64,000 nt of DNA from Candidatus Zixiibacteriota bacterium (GTDB lineage Bacteria > Zixibacteria > MSB-5A5 > GN15 > FEB-12): the NCBI GenBank assembly GCA_040753875.1, contig JBFMDV010000022.1:1-64000 (forward strand), in the 5' to 3' direction. How positions within the stretch are numbered: the stretch's first letter is position 1; every line of letters starts with the position of its first letter. The notes beneath the pieces were generated by a model. The model was not told the origin of the DNA. It saw nothing but the letters and a program-made list of their open reading frames with translations, and did no database searches. Positions 62,812 through 64,000 of the stretch are shown in pieces. Made by a program: the position numbers and the translations under genes.

Positions 62812-63334
62812 GAAACTACTGCAAATACTGATACTGAGCTAACCTATTATTTGTCAATGTAGTAATGTCGTAATCAACGCTTGCGGCCCTCGTGCGTTCG
62901 ACAAATCCGCTCCAGGCGGGTTCCCAGTTTTCACAACCATGCAGCCGACATTAGCTCTGAAGTCTCCATTTTCGTTTCCTCTGTCTTGAACACTGGTCGG
63001 CCGTATGGGGAAATGGAGTGACCGGGGACCCAGCAGGTGGCTAGGCTACACCTGGTTTCATGTTCGTCATCTGTCGTTGCGGAAGTCATCACCCGTTGGG
63101 TTCACTACGGGGCTGGGGGCGTCGGATTCAAGGGAGTACGTTGTGTCAGTTCACACCGTCCGCCTATCGGCAGACGGCAGGAACTGACACAACAGGGAAT
63201 CGTCAGCTTGAGCCCCTTGCCAGCACATGCCCGACGCCATATACTATGCCATCATCTGGCGTCTGCTTACGGCATGGAGAAGCGACCCGGCGGGGTGGTT
63301 AGCCCAGACGGTGCACAGGTGAGGAGGTACCGCT
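62812..63334. other. Intergenic region before the last gene
   Basis: 523 bases without a supported gene. Apart from the family A palindrome (63141-63192) and the ribosome site at about 63321-63327, I see no structured element I can name. Confidence 0.5.
63141..63192. repeat. Palindromic repeat, family A (copy 2)
   Basis: Outer arms TTGTGTCAGTTC/GAACTGACACAA (12 bp), inner arms CCGTCCGCC/GGCAGACGG with one mismatch, and an internal loop ACA against CAG. This is the reverse orientation of the copy at 31922. Confidence 0.8.
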
Positions 63335-64000
63335 ATGAATTTCCGTAACAGTATTCTGCTGACGGCCATACTGGTGCTGGTGGTCGTTGCGACGCACGGT
63401 GAGACAAAGGCCAGCGACGAACTGATCCTGGTTCCGTGGAGCGAGATCCGAGCAGAAATCGCCACTTACCTTTGCGTGAAGGTGGACTCGCACCCTGACG
63501 GCACGATTGGCTCATGGATTGAGCACACGGGGTACGAACGCTGCACACCGGGAAACGCTACTCCCGCGCTTGCACGCGCAGTGAAGAAAACGCTCAAAAT
63601 GAACTTTGCACTCCTGGTCGGCGTGCAGCCGAGACAGGTCGGATTGAAGTTTCAGGACACGCTTCCCATCGACGTGCAGACCAGGAACTTGCAGGAGGCA
63701 TATTTCGGCTGCGATCTATTTCTTCGACCGCTTTTGAGAAGTCTCGCCAAAGAACTGGCATCGCAGGGGCTGGCCTGCCCCGATCTCCCGGCGCTCGAGC
63801 CGAGGCCGGTGCGAACGGTGCTGTGGGCGGAATTCGCGCGCTATCTGAGTGTGTATGCCTGGCCGGATGAAGTCTATACACCAACCGACTCGTTGGGCCG
63901 ACCGACCGGCAAGCCGATTTCAACCTACCATATCTGCTCCGGATTGAACGGCATCGACGACGCGATTGCAGACCCCGACGAATTCCTCGTGTACGTGGCT
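63335..64000 (+). CDS. Secreted protein of unknown function, 5' part (runs off right edge)
   Basis: AGGAGGT stands six bases before the ATG. Signal peptide MNFRNSILLTAILVLVVVATHG is followed by 200 residues with several Cys (AEIATYLCVKVDSHPDGTIG, GYERCTPGNATP, FGCDLFLRPLLRSL) and the segment TVLWAEFARYLSVYAWPDE. No domain recognised. The frame stays open to the last base of the window, so the C-terminus, possibly including a sorting domain, is missing. Confidence 0.8.
   Translation, partial: MNFRNSILLTAILVLVVVATHGETKASDELILVPWSEIRAEIATYLCVKVDSHPDGTIGSWIEHTGYERCTPGNATPALARAVKKTLKMNFALLVGVQPRQVGLKFQDTLPIDVQTRNLQEAYFGCDLFLRPLLRSLAKELASQGLACPDLPALEPRPVRTVLWAEFARYLSVYAWPDEVYTPTDSLGRPTGKPISTYHICSGLNGIDDAIADPDEFLVYVA

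Noticed and set aside
63000-63334. Leader before the last gene considered as a riboswitch (c-di-GMP type)
   Set aside because: The conserved core bases of that class are not found; only a palindromic repeat and a ribosome site are supported.

Overview
The window looks like chromosome of a Gram-negative member of the FCB superphylum, and most resembles the uncultured candidate phylum Zixibacteria. That placement is inference: five secreted proteins end in a type-9-like sorting domain (motif QNYPNPFNP, then a terminal KM-LLK), and cohesin-like and dockerin-like domains (GDINLNG...EIADAVNYTNYF type) recur. No rRNA is present to confirm it.

Layout. 1-21,400: a minus-strand surface-protein block. 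Two giant repeat proteins (one running off the left edge) follow two cohesin/dockerin proteins with sorting domains; two further secreted dockerin proteins lie upstream. 22,200-26,530: a plus-strand run with a membrane-anchored alpha/beta hydrolase, a small Cys/His protein, an outer-membrane barrel, and the binding protein and permease of a zinc/manganese ABC transporter, with no ATPase. 26,600-31,100: flavodiiron protein, glycosyltransferase, double receiver protein and phosphomannomutase/phosphoglucomutase. 31,300-35,250: two sorting-domain proteins separated by dispersed palindromes; the smaller has palindromes inside its reading frame. 35,450-39,810: a three-gene operon with its own sigma70-like promoter, encoding a helical protein, a zinc-finger (anti-sigma-like) protein, and a transmembrane protein that joins a Lon-type protease domain to an extracytoplasmic sensor. 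It is the best candidate here for an undescribed system. 39,866-47,500: an alpha-oxoamine synthase, a small exported peptide, a Ycf48-like lipoprotein, an IS5-family element, a gene truncated at that element, and a tandem triplication of a secreted protein with a perfectly homogenised core.

47,500-51,800: threonine dehydrogenase, acyl-adenylating ligase, acyl carrier protein and 2-amino-3-ketobutyrate CoA ligase in one operon. 52,000-54,480: histidine kinase and TPR protein. 54,500-58,000: tRNA-Leu followed by the conserved tig-clpP-clpX operon. 58,000-60,770: a DksA-finger/SpoIIE phosphatase fusion, divergent from an octaheme HAO-like cytochrome that has an FNR-like box upstream. 60,770-64,000: a repeat-rich non-coding stretch, a Fic AMPylase with a likely self-regulated promoter, and the start of an unknown secreted protein.

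Taken together, the window combines a secreted surface apparatus, metal uptake and anaerobic/oxygen-stress redox proteins with core proteostasis genes. Dispersed palindromes and tandem repeats show active local rearrangement.
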